A stretch of 64,000 nt of DNA from positions 62,001-126,000 of the forward strand of contig CALRQC020000011.1 of NCBI GenBank assembly GCA_943370215.1. The letters run 5' to 3'. Position numbers and translations under genes: made by a program. The DNA comes from Niveispirillum sp943370215 (GTDB lineage Bacteria; Pseudomonadota; Alphaproteobacteria; Azospirillales; Azospirillaceae). Below the pieces are notes generated by a model that was not told the DNA's origin, searched no databases, and worked only from the letters and a program-made list of their open reading frames with translations. Of the stretch, positions 7,710-16,460 are shown in pieces (the first letter of the stretch is position 1; every line of letters begins with the position of its first letter).

Positions 7710-8150
7710 TTGGCCAGTGGCTTGCGCAAATATGCGGTACAAAAGCCCAAAGGGGCGAAATGGGAGACCTTGTCCCTGGTGGATGACATTCGCCAGGGAC
7801 AGGCGGAGTTCCGCACAGCGGTGGAACAGCACGGCAAGGCACCCGTCCGACTGATCCAGGTGGATTTCACCGAGGATGAGGCGCTGGCGGATTTCGACTG
7901 GCATCTGATCGAACTGCATGATCCCAACAAGGGCGCGCGGCCGCGCCCCACGGTGGTTGCCGGCCGTGAAAGGGCTCAAAAATCGCAGAAGGCCGGGCGC
8001 AAGCCGGCCACCAACCCTCCGCAACCCGGCCGCCCCAAGGGGAAGGCCAAGCCGGGGGAAAAGGTGCCGGTTCCCTATAAGAGCTATATCGCCGCCTTCC
8101 TGTTTGGCGTGGTGGCAATCATCGTCTGGGCGATCAGCTTCAAGATGTGA
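7710..8150 (+). CDS. Conserved hypothetical protein with C-terminal membrane anchor
   Basis: 146 aa if translation begins at the TTG at 7710, which has GGAGAG 10 bp upstream. An N-terminal soluble part (WETLSLVDDIRQGQAEFRTA, LIQVDFTEDEALADFDWHLI) leads through a Lys/Pro-rich linker (about residues 85-120) to a single hydrophobic helix at the very C-terminus (YIAAFLFGVVAIIVWAISF), giving a tail-anchored topology. I do not recognise a family. It follows the ABC-2 permease by 12 bp and is likely in the same transcript. Confidence 0.65.
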   Translation: MASGLRKYAVQKPKGAKWETLSLVDDIRQGQAEFRTAVEQHGKAPVRLIQVDFTEDEALADFDWHLIELHDPNKGARPRPTVVAGRERAQKSQKAGRKPATNPPQPGRPKGKAKPGEKVPVPYKSYIAAFLFGVVAIIVWAISFKM

Positions 8151-8161
8151 ACGACGCCTTG

Positions 8162-8196
8162 GGCGGGTGACATCCACCTTCGCAAAGTCACCCGCC
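8162..8196. terminator. Hairpin between convergent genes
   Basis: GGCGGGTGAC and GTCACCCGCC form a 10-bp perfect stem with a 15-nt loop between the converging ends of the tail-anchored gene and pssA. Neither side has a T-run, so intrinsic termination is uncertain. Confidence 0.4.
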
Positions 8197-8202
8197 AATT
8201 CG

Positions 8203-9081
8203 TCAGGTCGACGGACCTTCCCCCTTGGATAGGGAAACAGCCGTTTCCCTATCCACCGGTTCGTCTTCCAATTCCCCTTTCAGGCGGGCCGCTTCCATAG
8301 CCAGGGCGCGATAGCGCCGGGCGGAAAAGGGAATGCTGGCCAAATAGACCAGCCCCACCACGGTCAGCGTCGCCCAGGGGGCACTGACCAGGGCAGCAGC
8401 CGTCATACCCACACCCAACAGCAGGAAGACCACATAGCGCTGCGGGATGCGCAAGCCCTTCAAGGAGAAGGTGGGAATGGCGCTGATCATCAGGCCGGCC
8501 ACGCCGACCGTCCACGGCACCACCAGGATCGGGCTGTCGAACCAGCCCTCTCCCACCTCCAGCGTGGCAATCAGTGGCAACAGGGCCAGGAAAGCCCCGG
8601 CCGGTGCCGGCACACCGGTGAAGTAATTATAGGCGAAAGGCGGCTTTTCTGCAGCCGCCCCCAGCATGGTGTTGAAACGCGCCAGCCGCAATGCCGCGCA
8701 GACCCCCATGACCAGGGCCGCCATCCAGCCGAAGGTGCGGGCATCATCCAGCGACCAGAGATAAAGGATCATCGCCGGGGCCACGCCGAAGCTGACCACA
8801 TCGGACAGACTATCCAATTCCTCGCCGAACTTGCTTTGCGCGTTCAACATGCGGGCAATACGCCCGTCCAGCAGATCGAACACGGCGCCAACGGCAATGG
8901 CCAGCACCGCTTCCTGCCATTTACCTTCCATGGCGAAACGAATACCCGTCATGCCCGATGCCAGATTGAGCATCGTCAGCATGTTGGGCAGCAACCGGTT
9001 GATGGACAAGCCGCTCAACCGGGGCGGCCGCAACCGCTTCGGACGCAGACGGGGGGCCGGACGCGGCGGCACCTCATCCAT
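8203..9081 (-). CDS. pssA: CDP-diacylglycerol--serine O-phosphatidyltransferase
   Basis: 292 aa membrane enzyme of phosphatidylserine synthesis, the first step to phosphatidylethanolamine. The CDP-alcohol phosphotransferase motif is complete: D72 G73 x2 A76 R77 x8 G86 x3 D90 x3 D94. About eight hydrophobic helices follow; the N-terminus is Pro/Arg-rich and cytoplasmic. Its ATG overlaps the stop of psd (TGATG at 9079-9083), so the two are coupled, and the gene order psd-pssA is the usual alphaproteobacterial one. The start at 9081 fits this overlap. Confidence 0.95.
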   Translation of the reverse strand: MDEVPPRPAPRLRPKRLRPPRLSGLSINRLLPNMLTMLNLASGMTGIRFAMEGKWQEAVLAIAVGAVFDLLDGRIARMLNAQSKFGEELDSLSDVVSFGVAPAMILYLWSLDDARTFGWMAALVMGVCAALRLARFNTMLGAAAEKPPFAYNYFTGVPAPAGAFLALLPLIATLEVGEGWFDSPILVVPWTVGVAGLMISAIPTFSLKGLRIPQRYVVFLLLGVGMTAAALVSAPWATLTVVGLVYLASIPFSARRYRALAMEAARLKGELEDEPVDRETAVSLSKGEGPST

Positions 9082-9815
9082 CAGCGGACCTCGCCCCCGC
9101 GCTGCGGCTCGGTACCGACCAGATCGGCCAGCACGGTCTCACCGGCGATCATCTTCTGGCCGATCACCACCAGCGGGGCAACCTCATCGGGCAGATAGAC
9201 GTCGCAACGGCTGCCGAAACGGATCAGGCCATAGCGTTCGCCTGCCCGCACCGGCTGGCCCGGTGCCACCCACCACAGGATACGGCGCGCCACCAGACCG
9301 GCGATCTGTACAAACGCCATCTCCCGCCCATCGGGCAGGGTCATGCGGATGGACATGCGCTCGTTCTCGTCGCTGGCCTTGTCAAAGGAAGCGTTGAGGA
9401 ACTTGCCCGGATGATATTCGGCGCTGTGCACAGTGCCATCGGTCGGCACACGGTTCACATGCACGTCGAACACATTCAGGAAAATGGAGATGCGGGTCAG
9501 CTTCACATCGCCCATGCCCAGTTCGGGCGGCGGCGATGCCTTGGTGATCATGATGACGCGGCCATCGGCCGGGCTGACCACCAGGCCGGGGCGGGTGGGC
9601 GTCACACGATCAGGATCGCGGAAGAAATAGACGCACCAGGCAGTCAGCACCAGACCGATCCAGCCCAACGCCGTGGACCAGGTGAACAGCAGTGCCGACA
9701 CGATGGCAAACAGGGCGATGAACGGCCAGCCGGCCTTGTTGATCGGAACGATGACGGTTTTCAGCGCAGACATTGGCGAAGCGGCTACCCGCTGGTGATT
9801 GGAACGAAAAGCCAT
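9081..9815 (-). CDS. psd: Phosphatidylserine decarboxylase proenzyme
   Basis: 244 aa, the short (type II) form. It decarboxylates phosphatidylserine to phosphatidylethanolamine at the inner membrane. Two hydrophobic helices near the N-terminus (WPFIALFAIVSALLF, WIGLVLTAWCVYFF) are followed by RVVVSPADGRV-like and DVHVNRVPTDGTV motifs; the self-cleavage site is G201-S202 in the LIRFGSRCDV stretch, which yields the pyruvoyl cofactor on the small C-terminal chain. Downstream pssA overlaps by one base. An alternative start is the ATG at 9773, since neither start has an obvious ribosome site. Confidence 0.95.
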   Translation of the reverse strand: MAFRSNHQRVAASPMSALKTVIVPINKAGWPFIALFAIVSALLFTWSTALGWIGLVLTAWCVYFFRDPDRVTPTRPGLVVSPADGRVIMITKASPPPELGMGDVKLTRISIFLNVFDVHVNRVPTDGTVHSAEYHPGKFLNASFDKASDENERMSIRMTLPDGREMAFVQIAGLVARRILWWVAPGQPVRAGERYGLIRFGSRCDVYLPDEVAPLVVIGQKMIAGETVLADLVGTEPQRGGEVR

Positions 9816-10017
9816 ACTAGACAGTCAGCCAATGGAAATTAAGCCAATTCGACGAAGGGCACCGGTGCGATGGTCACAGATGGCCCCTTCTATCGCCAAG
9901 GGCCTAATCAAGGGGTGTCAGACCCAAGTTGGACTGTCGCAAATGACGGCTTGCGTCATTATCAATGGTAACAACCCGATGGTTGTTCCCTGATGCCCCT
10001 CACCCGATGGTTCACCG

Positions 10018-10386
10018 ATGGCCGTAAAATCCCTGCGAATCCTGATTTGCGAAGATGAATCGCTGATCGCGCTCGGCCTCTGCGCCATTGTGGAGGATGC
10101 TGGCCATATTGTCTGCGGCACCTGCGCCACGGCGGTGGAAGCGGTGGCCGCCGCCATTACCCACCGGCCCGATCTGGTGTTGATGGATGTGATGCTGCGG
10201 GGCGGGGAGGATGGCATCGCGGCCGCCCTGGAAATCCGCCAGCGCCTGGATATCCCTTGCCTGTTCATGAGTGCGGTGGACGCCCCTGCCGTGCGGGATC
10301 GCATGGCAGGCGCGCAGCCGCTGGGCTTCATCGCCAAGCCCTATCGCCCCGCTGACCTGCTGCAACAGTTGCAGCGGTTGGTTTGA
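10018..10386 (+). CDS. Single-domain response regulator
   Basis: 122 aa receiver with nothing else: acidic pair E12-D13, phospho-acceptor D57 (PDLVLMDVML), Ser at about 85 and Lys107 in GFIAKPYRP. The form (GxEDGIxAA after the aspartate) is that of receivers that pair with histidine kinases in stress and partner-switch systems (HWE/HisKA_2 type). No kinase is adjacent, so its partner is unknown. The next gene, hrpB, is unrelated and follows a hairpin element. Confidence 0.9.
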   Translation: MAVKSLRILICEDESLIALGLCAIVEDAGHIVCGTCATAVEAVAAAITHRPDLVLMDVMLRGGEDGIAAALEIRQRLDIPCLFMSAVDAPAVRDRMAGAQPLGFIAKPYRPADLLQQLQRLV

Positions 10387-10415
10387 AGCCGTGCTTTGGG
10401 CTGCTGTCTGCCCGC

Positions 10416-10462
10416 GAGCGGATTCACGCCAAAAGGTGGTTCCACCTTTCGGCGATCCGCTC
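10416..10462. repeat. Imperfect palindromic element (REP-like)
   Basis: A 47-bp hairpin: outer arms GAGCGGAT/ATCCGCTC, middle CGCC/GGCG and inner AAAGGTGG/CCACCTTT around a TT centre. It lies between the receiver gene and hrpB. It resembles in shape and inner sequence the hairpin at 28761-28805, suggesting a dispersed family. It could also act as a weak terminator. Confidence 0.5.
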
Positions 10463-10473
10463 TAAATGGGGGC

Positions 10474-12987
10474 ATGTCGACGCAACCGCTCCCCCTCTTC
10501 CCGCCCCTGCCGATTGACGAGGCGCTGCCGGCATTGCTGGCCGCCCTGGGCAACGGCCCCAACGCCGTGCTGCAGGCCCCGCCGGGTGCCGGTAAAACCA
10601 CCCGCGTGCCGCTGGCCCTGCTGGACCAGCCCTGGCGCCGCGATGGCCGCATCATCATGCTGGAACCCCGCCGGTTGGCCGCCCGGGGTGCTGCCCGCCG
10701 CATGGCCGCCATGCTGGGGGAAGAGGTGGGCGGCACGGTTGGTTACCGCGTCCGCCTGGATAGTCGCGTTTCCGCCCGCACCCGGATCGAGGTGGTGACG
10801 GAAGGCATCTTCTTGCGCCAGCTCCAATCCGACCCGTCGCTGGACGGGGTGGCCGCCGTGCTGTTCGACGAATTCCATGAACGCAGCCTGGATGCCGATC
10901 TGGCCCTGGCCTTCTGTCTGCAAAGCCAGGCGTTGCTGCGTGACGATCTGCGTCTGCTGGTGATGTCGGCCACGCTGGATGGCGGGCCGGTGGCGGGGTT
11001 GCTGGGCAATGCACCGCTGATCACCTCCGAGGGACGGGCCTACCCGGTGGAAACCCGCTGGGCCGAACCCAATGGCGGGGAGCGGATGGAAGAGGCCCTG
11101 GCCCGCACCATCCGCCGCGCGCTCACCGAGGAAGAAGGCAGCCTGCTGGTCTTCCTGCCCGGCAGCGGGGAAATCCGCCGGGTGGAACGGCTGCTGGGCG
11201 ACGGCCGCCTGCCGGCCGAGGCGATGGTCACCCCGCTTTATGGCGATCTGTCGCTGGAAGCCCAGGATGCCGCCATCCGCCCTGCCCCGGATGGCAAGCG
11301 CAAGGTGGTGCTGGCAACCTCCATCGCCGAAACCAGCCTGACCATTGAAGGGGTGCGGGTGGTGATCGATGGCGGCTTGTCGCGGCTGGCCCGGTTCGAT
11401 CCGCGCAGCGGCATGGGCCGGCTGGAAACCGTGCGTTCCTCCCGCGCCTCTGCCGATCAGCGGCGGGGCCGCGCCGGGCGTACCGCGCCCGGCATCTGTT
11501 ATCGCCTATGGTCGGAGGCGGCCGACCGCGCCCTGGCTGCCTTCACCCCGCCGGAGATTGCGCGGGCCGATCTGGCCCCGCTGGCGCTGGAACTGGCGCA
11601 ATGGGGCATCCATGATGCCGCCGAACTGGCCTGGCTGGACCAGCCGCCGGCCCCTTCCCTGTCGCAGGCGCGGGAATTGCTGCGCCAGTTGGGGGCGCTG
11701 GACGATGGGAACCGAATCACCCGGCATGGGCAAGCCATGGCCGGGCTGGGGCTGCATCCGCGCCTGGCCCATCTGGTGCTGCGCGGGCGGGAACTGGGGC
11801 GGACGCGGCTGGCCTGCCGCGTCGCCGCCCTGATCGGGGAGCGGGACATTTTGCGCGGCGGCAGCGGGATGCGCGATGCCGACCTGCGCACCCGTCTGGA
11901 CCATCTGGCCGAACGCGGGCGCGGGGGCGAGGTGGATCGCGGCGCCCTGCATCAGGCCCTGGATTCGGCCCGCCAGTTGGAACGGCAGGTGGGCGGGCCG
12001 CCGGGGGACACCGATCATGATGGCGCCGGCCTGCTGCTGGCCCTGGCCTATCCCGACCGTATCGCCCAGCGCCGCCCCGGCAGCCCCGGCCAGTACCGGC
12101 TTTCCGGCGGCCGTGGGGCAGCGCTGGACCCGACCGATGCGCTGGCCAGCCGTGACTGGCTGGCTGTGGCCGATCTGGATGGCCAGGGCCGCGATGCCCG
12201 CGTCTTCCTGGCGGCCCCGGTGACCCAGGCGGAGTTGGAGGAAGCCTTTGCCGGTGAGATCGTGGCGGAAACATTGGTGGAATGGGATGGCCGCGAACAG
12301 GCGGTGAAGGCCCGCCGTCGGCGCCGCCTGTTCGCCCTGTCCTTGAAGGAGGAGTTGCTGCAGAACCCGCCGGCCGAAGCGGTCATCCCGGCCCTGTTGC
12401 AAGGCATCCGGGAAATGGGGCTGGCCTGCCTGCCCTGGAGCAAGGAACTGGAAAGCTGGCGGACCCGCGTCGCCTTCCTGCACCGCGCCGCACCGGAGCG
12501 CTGGCCCGATATGTCCGATGCCGCCCTGCTGGCGACGCTGGAGGATTGGCTGGCCCCCTATCTGGCCGGCGTGATGCGGCGCAGCCACCTGGACCGCATC
12601 GATCTGCACGCGGCCTTGACCGGCCTGCTGGACTGGAACAGCCAGCAGGCCCTGAATGCCGAGGCGCCCACCCATCTAAGCGTGCCCACCGGCAACCGCA
12701 TCCCCATTGATTATACCGGCGAGGAGCCAGTTCTGGCCGTGCGGCTGCAGGAACTGTTCGGGCTGGCGGAAACGCCGCGCCTGGGCGGTGGGCGGGTGCC
12801 GGTGCTGCTACACCTGCTGTCGCCGGCCCACCGCCCGGTGCAGGTGACGCGCGATCTGGCCGGCTTCTGGAAAGGCTCCTACCGCGATGTGAAGAAGGAT
12901 CTGGCCGGGCGCTATCCCCGCCATTACTGGCCCGACGATCCGCTGGAGGCCGAACCCACCGCCCGCGCCAAACGGCGGGGCACCTGA
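10474..12987 (+). CDS. hrpB: ATP-dependent helicase HrpB
   Basis: 837 aa, usual length for HrpB. DEAH/RHA-family helicase: Walker A APPGAGKTT (35-43), motif Ib/Ic LEPRRLAARGAARRMA, Walker B as DEFH (132-135), SAT motif MSATLD, helicase C with ATSIAETSLTIEGV and RRGRAGR, then HA2-type and the HrpB C-terminal domain. Role in RNA metabolism is poorly defined. The start is at 10474 (GGGGGC upstream); the longer frame to 10396 runs through the palindromic element and is not credible. No partner gene is evident. Confidence 0.95.
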   Translation: MSTQPLPLFPPLPIDEALPALLAALGNGPNAVLQAPPGAGKTTRVPLALLDQPWRRDGRIIMLEPRRLAARGAARRMAAMLGEEVGGTVGYRVRLDSRVSARTRIEVVTEGIFLRQLQSDPSLDGVAAVLFDEFHERSLDADLALAFCLQSQALLRDDLRLLVMSATLDGGPVAGLLGNAPLITSEGRAYPVETRWAEPNGGERMEEALARTIRRALTEEEGSLLVFLPGSGEIRRVERLLGDGRLPAEAMVTPLYGDLSLEAQDAAIRPAPDGKRKVVLATSIAETSLTIEGVRVVIDGGLSRLARFDPRSGMGRLETVRSSRASADQRRGRAGRTAPGICYRLWSEAADRALAAFTPPEIARADLAPLALELAQWGIHDAAELAWLDQPPAPSLSQARELLRQLGALDDGNRITRHGQAMAGLGLHPRLAHLVLRGRELGRTRLACRVAALIGERDILRGGSGMRDADLRTRLDHLAERGRGGEVDRGALHQALDSARQLERQVGGPPGDTDHDGAGLLLALAYPDRIAQRRPGSPGQYRLSGGRGAALDPTDALASRDWLAVADLDGQGRDARVFLAAPVTQAELEEAFAGEIVAETLVEWDGREQAVKARRRRRLFALSLKEELLQNPPAEAVIPALLQGIREMGLACLPWSKELESWRTRVAFLHRAAPERWPDMSDAALLATLEDWLAPYLAGVMRRSHLDRIDLHAALTGLLDWNSQQALNAEAPTHLSVPTGNRIPIDYTGEEPVLAVRLQELFGLAETPRLGGGRVPVLLHLLSPAHRPVQVTRDLAGFWKGSYRDVKKDLAGRYPRHYWPDDPLEAEPTARAKRRGT

Positions 12988-13100
12988 TGGAAGAAGGAAA
13001 GCCCGGAAATCCAAGGATTTTGAAAAATTTATCCGGCTTCGTAATTTTCCTTGTTGCCAGCCCCCCGTGCCTTTGCTAGAAGCACGGCCACCGCGACGGC

Positions 13101-13175
13101 GCCCCGATAGCTCAGCGGTAGAGCAACCGCTTCGTAAGCGGTAGGCCGTTGGTTCAAATCCGACTCGGGGCACCA
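13101..13175 (+). tRNA. tRNA-Thr (anticodon CGU)
   Basis: A complete cloverleaf: acceptor GCCCCGA/TCGGGGC, D arm GCTC-AGCGGTA-GAGC, anticodon stem ACCGC/GCGGT with loop TTCGTAA (anticodon CGT, reading ACG), T arm with GGTTCAAATCC, and encoded CCA at 13173-13175. A terminator hairpin follows. Confidence 0.97.
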
Positions 13176-13188
13176 CGCGCACCAGTTC

Positions 13189-13223
13189 AAGGCCCGCTTG
13201 CCGATAAGGCAGCGGGCCTTTTA
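13189..13223 (+). terminator. Terminator of tRNA-Thr
   Basis: AAGGCCCGCTTGCC and GGCAGCGGGCCTT form a long stem (one bulged T) around GATAA, followed by TTACGTTTT. It ends the tRNA transcript. Confidence 0.85.
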
Positions 13224-13263
13224 CGTTTTCGGGCTATGCGTCCCCTTTGCCAAAGCCGAAATT

Positions 13264-13302
13264 AAAAACCCCCGCAGTCGGTTATCGACTGCGGGGGTTT
13301 TT
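13264..13302. terminator. Bidirectional terminator, mainly for the DUF475 gene
   Basis: AAAAACCCCCGCAGTCG and its exact complement form a 17-bp stem with loop GTTAT; A-run on the left and T-run on the right make it active in both directions. It lies 36 bp after the stop of the minus-strand DUF475 gene. Confidence 0.92.
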
Positions 13303-13337
13303 AATTCAATGGAAGCGGCCCGGCAGAGCCAGCCCCA

Positions 13338-14384
13338 TCAGTGTTCCAGCGCTTCGGCCTTGTTGTGGCGCACCGACGACCAGAAGGACAGGCCGATGAA
13401 AGTGGCACCGATCAGGCCGGTCAGCACTTCGGGAATATGAGTCAGTGTCTGGGCATACATGATGGTGGCCAGGGCCAGGATGGCCCAGAAGGCACCATGT
13501 TCCAGATAGCGATATTCGGCCAGCGTGCCCTTATCCACCAGCATGATGGTCATGGAACGCACATAGAAGGCACCCACACCCAGACCGATGGCGATGACGA
13601 ACAGGTTATTCGACAGCGCGAAGGCGCCAATCACGCCATCGAAGGAGAAAGAGGCATCCAGCAGTTCCAGATAGAGGAAGGAGGCGGCACCGGACTTGTA
13701 AACGGCGTCCGTCGCCTCGTTGCTGGCTTCCATATAGCCGGCCACCCCCTTCACCGCGACAAAGGCAACCAGCCCCAGGATGCCGGCGACCAGGAATTCC
13801 CGGGCGTGATCGCCCAGAAAGGTGCTGACCCCATAGAGCGCCAGCAGCACCACCACGATTTCGATGGAATCAATGCTGGCAGCCTTGGACAGACGACGTT
13901 CGATGAAGGCCACCCAATGGGTGTCCTTTTCCTGGTCAAAGAAGAACTTGAGCCCGACCATGAACAGGAAGGTACCGCCGAACGCCGCGATGCCGACATG
14001 GGCATCCGTGAGGATCTGGGCATAGCGATCCGGTTGCTCCACCGCCAGCGTCACCGCTTCCACAGGGCCCAGATGGGCCGCAATGGCGACGATCAGCAAG
14101 GGGAAGACGATTCGCATCCCGAAAACTGCGATCAGGATACCCCAGGTCAGAAAGCGGCGACGCCACTTCTCATCCATGTCCTTCAAAATGGTCGCGTTCA
14201 CCACGGCATTATCAAAGGATAATGAAATCTCCAGCACACTGAGCACGCCAACAATGAAGGCGGTCCCCACCGCACCCGCCAGGGTACCGGTGGCACTATA
14301 CCCCAGATAGCCACCTGCAAGCAGCCCCAGGACGGTAAAGACGAAAGACCAGTTAAAATAGCTGAGCGTCGATTTTTGCGTCAT
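13338..14384 (-). CDS. DUF475 / TerC-like integral membrane protein
   Basis: 348 aa with about nine hydrophobic helices. The family hallmark is two acidic membrane motifs: LEISLSFDNAVVNATIL near residue 52 and LELLDASFSFDGVIGAFALS near residue 245, as in DUF475/TerC proteins. TerC relatives are linked to metal (manganese) efflux and tellurite resistance; substrate here is unknown. A bidirectional terminator follows. The upstream 200 bp is not recognisably a yybP-ykoY riboswitch. The start ATG at 14384 begins the usual MTQKSTLSYF form of the family, without a strong ribosome site. Confidence 0.9.
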   Translation of the reverse strand: MTQKSTLSYFNWSFVFTVLGLLAGGYLGYSATGTLAGAVGTAFIVGVLSVLEISLSFDNAVVNATILKDMDEKWRRRFLTWGILIAVFGMRIVFPLLIVAIAAHLGPVEAVTLAVEQPDRYAQILTDAHVGIAAFGGTFLFMVGLKFFFDQEKDTHWVAFIERRLSKAASIDSIEIVVVLLALYGVSTFLGDHAREFLVAGILGLVAFVAVKGVAGYMEASNEATDAVYKSGAASFLYLELLDASFSFDGVIGAFALSNNLFVIAIGLGVGAFYVRSMTIMLVDKGTLAEYRYLEHGAFWAILALATIMYAQTLTHIPEVLTGLIGATFIGLSFWSSVRHNKAEALEH

Positions 14385-14583
14385 GGATAATGGCTTTCAC
14401 AGAACGAGAGACTGAGCGACCAGCAGCGTGAGCCCCCGGCAGTGGCTGCCACCATCCACCGGCTCTCCCCACCCCACCAACGGCGCGACCCCATGTTTGT
14501 GTTCGACAAGCTTACGAATGGCAAGCCCTGCTTGTGTGAACAAACCCCTACAGCAACAAAAAACCGTGAAATTCTGGCGTAGC

Positions 14584-16269
14584 TCAACCAGCGCGGATAC
14601 CCCCGATAAAACGGTCCATCTCCATCGTCAGCGCCTGGGACTGGTCCAGCAATCCGGCGGCAGCGCTCTGAACCTGGGTGGCGTTTCGATCCGTCTCCCC
14701 CGCCAGCTTCTGCACACCATTGACGTTTTCGATCACGCCCTGGGCACCATTGGCCGCCTGCTGCACATTGCGGGCGATTTCCCGCGTGGCCGCCCCCTGT
14801 TCCTCCACGGCCGAAGCGATGGCAGTAGAGGCCTGATTGATGGCAACGATGGTGTCGCTGATCTTTTCAATGGCGCTCACCACCGAACCGGTCGCCCCCT
14901 GGATGGTGCTGATATGGGCCCCGATCTCGTCAGTGGCACGGGCGGTCTGACCGGCAAGGTTCTTCACCTCCCCGGCCACCACGGCGAAGCCCTTGCCGGC
15001 TTCGCCCGCCCGTGCCGCCTCGATGGTGGCATTCAGGGCCAACAGGTTGGTCTGGCTGGCAATGGCATTGATCAGATTGACCACGTCGCCAATCTTGGCC
15101 GCCGCACTGGACAGGCTGCGCACCATTTCGTTGGCACGCTGCGTCTCGTCCACAGCCCGGCCGCTCATCTCAGCCGAGCGGGTGACTTCAACCCCGATCT
15201 CCTTGATGGAGGCGGACAGTTCCTCCGCCGCGGCCGCGACAATCTGGATGCCACTACCGGCCTCATTGGCGGCACTCAGCGCGCCGGTCGACTGGCTGGT
15301 CGATTGCGTGGCAACACGGCTCAGGGCGTCAGAGGTGGAACGCAACTGCGTCGCCTCGGCGACGACGCCGTCGACAATGCCCTTGATCTCATTTTCAAAC
15401 CCGTCAGCAAGCGCCAGCATGGCCTGACGCCGCTCCTGTGCCGAACGGGCTGCCGCCTGCTCATTCTCCAGGCGCAGGCGTTCAACTGCCAAGCTGTTCT
15501 CCTTGAAGACCTGCACCGCACGTGCCATGTCCCCCATCTCGTCACGGCGGTCTGTGCCAGTGACGATGGCAACCAGATCGCCGGAGGCCAACCGTCGCAT
15601 CACGCTCGACATCCCGGCGATCGGGCCACTAATGGCCCGACCGATATACAGTGAAGCGGCCAGCAGCAGCACGATCACCGCAGCCAGCACGCCGACTGCC
15701 TGATATAGCTCATCCCGGAAAGCATTTTCGATATCATCAACATAGACGCCGGAAGCGATCACCCAATTCCAGGCACTGAAGGGCGCATTATAGGAAATCT
15801 TCTCAAAGGCAGCGTTACCACCGCCAGGCTTTGTGAAACGGTAGGTCGTATAGCCGCCACCCGCCTGGGCCTTTTCAATCTGGTCACGCAAAAAAGCAAA
15901 GCCATCGACGTCCTTTTCGTCGATACGCTGCTTGCCTTCCAGTTCATGCCGTGTGCCGTGAACTTCCGTTATACCATTGATATTGTATACGAAAAAGTAA
16001 TCACCCTTGGCAAAGCGCAAGGCACGTATGGCATCCTTTGCCCTGGCCTGGGCATCAGCCTGTGACAACTTGCCGGCTACCGATTCCTTATTATAGAAAT
16101 CCGCGATGCTGACAGCGACCTCCACCACATTGCGGATGGAGCGCTGACGCTCCTCATACATTGTTGCCCGTAAATTCAATAAGTTATAAGCAATCATTCC
16201 AAGTGGAAATATTATTCCAAGAACAACAAGTATCAGGATTTTACGCGTGATCGGCGTATTTTGTAACAT
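14584..16269 (-). CDS. Methyl-accepting chemotaxis protein with a single Cache sensor (second copy)
   Basis: 561 aa. Transmembrane helix at about 11-31, periplasmic Cache domain to about 180 (ADFYNKESVAGKLSQADAQA, FAKGDYFFVYNINGITEVHG, WNWVIASGVYVDDIE), second helix about 187-208, HAMP, and a cytoplasmic signalling domain with the tip IASQTNLLALNATIEAARAG. The start is at 16269, where GAGGGC precedes ATG; the longer frame to 16305 lacks a ribosome site. Same architecture as the receptor at 1148-2863, so the two probably arose by duplication and sense related ligands. No CheR-tether pentapeptide at the end. Confidence 0.95.
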   Translation of the reverse strand: MLQNTPITRKILILVVLGIIFPLGMIAYNLLNLRATMYEERQRSIRNVVEVAVSIADFYNKESVAGKLSQADAQARAKDAIRALRFAKGDYFFVYNINGITEVHGTRHELEGKQRIDEKDVDGFAFLRDQIEKAQAGGGYTTYRFTKPGGGNAAFEKISYNAPFSAWNWVIASGVYVDDIENAFRDELYQAVGVLAAVIVLLLAASLYIGRAISGPIAGMSSVMRRLASGDLVAIVTGTDRRDEMGDMARAVQVFKENSLAVERLRLENEQAAARSAQERRQAMLALADGFENEIKGIVDGVVAEATQLRSTSDALSRVATQSTSQSTGALSAANEAGSGIQIVAAAAEELSASIKEIGVEVTRSAEMSGRAVDETQRANEMVRSLSSAAAKIGDVVNLINAIASQTNLLALNATIEAARAGEAGKGFAVVAGEVKNLAGQTARATDEIGAHISTIQGATGSVVSAIEKISDTIVAINQASTAIASAVEEQGAATREIARNVQQAANGAQGVIENVNGVQKLAGETDRNATQVQSAAAGLLDQSQALTMEMDRFIGGIRAG

Positions 16270-16394
16270 AGCGCCCTCATGGATTTGATAATCTGTTAAT
16301 GCCATGAATTTATATCTTTACGTCAGGCGAAATTCAAAGTGCTCCCTTGCGTATAAGCTGTCCTTCAAGAGGCCCGGATTTTCCGATTGCCGCT

Positions 16395-16413
16395 GAGAGT
16401 GATTTGCAGTATC
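16395..16413. promoter_or_regulatory. Candidate Fur box before bfd
   Basis: GAGAGTGATTTGCAGTATC matches the 19-bp Fur consensus GATAATGATAATCATTATC at 13 of 19 positions and lies 48 bp before the bfd start. Iron repression of bfd is well known in other bacteria, so the position makes sense, but the match alone is modest and many alphaproteobacteria use Irr or RirA instead. Confidence 0.35.
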
Positions 16414-16460
16414 TAATGTTTGCCGCTGGTTTAAGGCTGGCAAAAAGGCCGGGGATTGGC

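Noticed and set aside
14385..14583. yybP-ykoY manganese riboswitch before the DUF475/TerC-like gene
   Set aside because: The leader has a GGGGAG word and small hairpins, but the conserved GGGGAGUAG loop and the second loop of the riboswitch are missing, so the resemblance is superficial.
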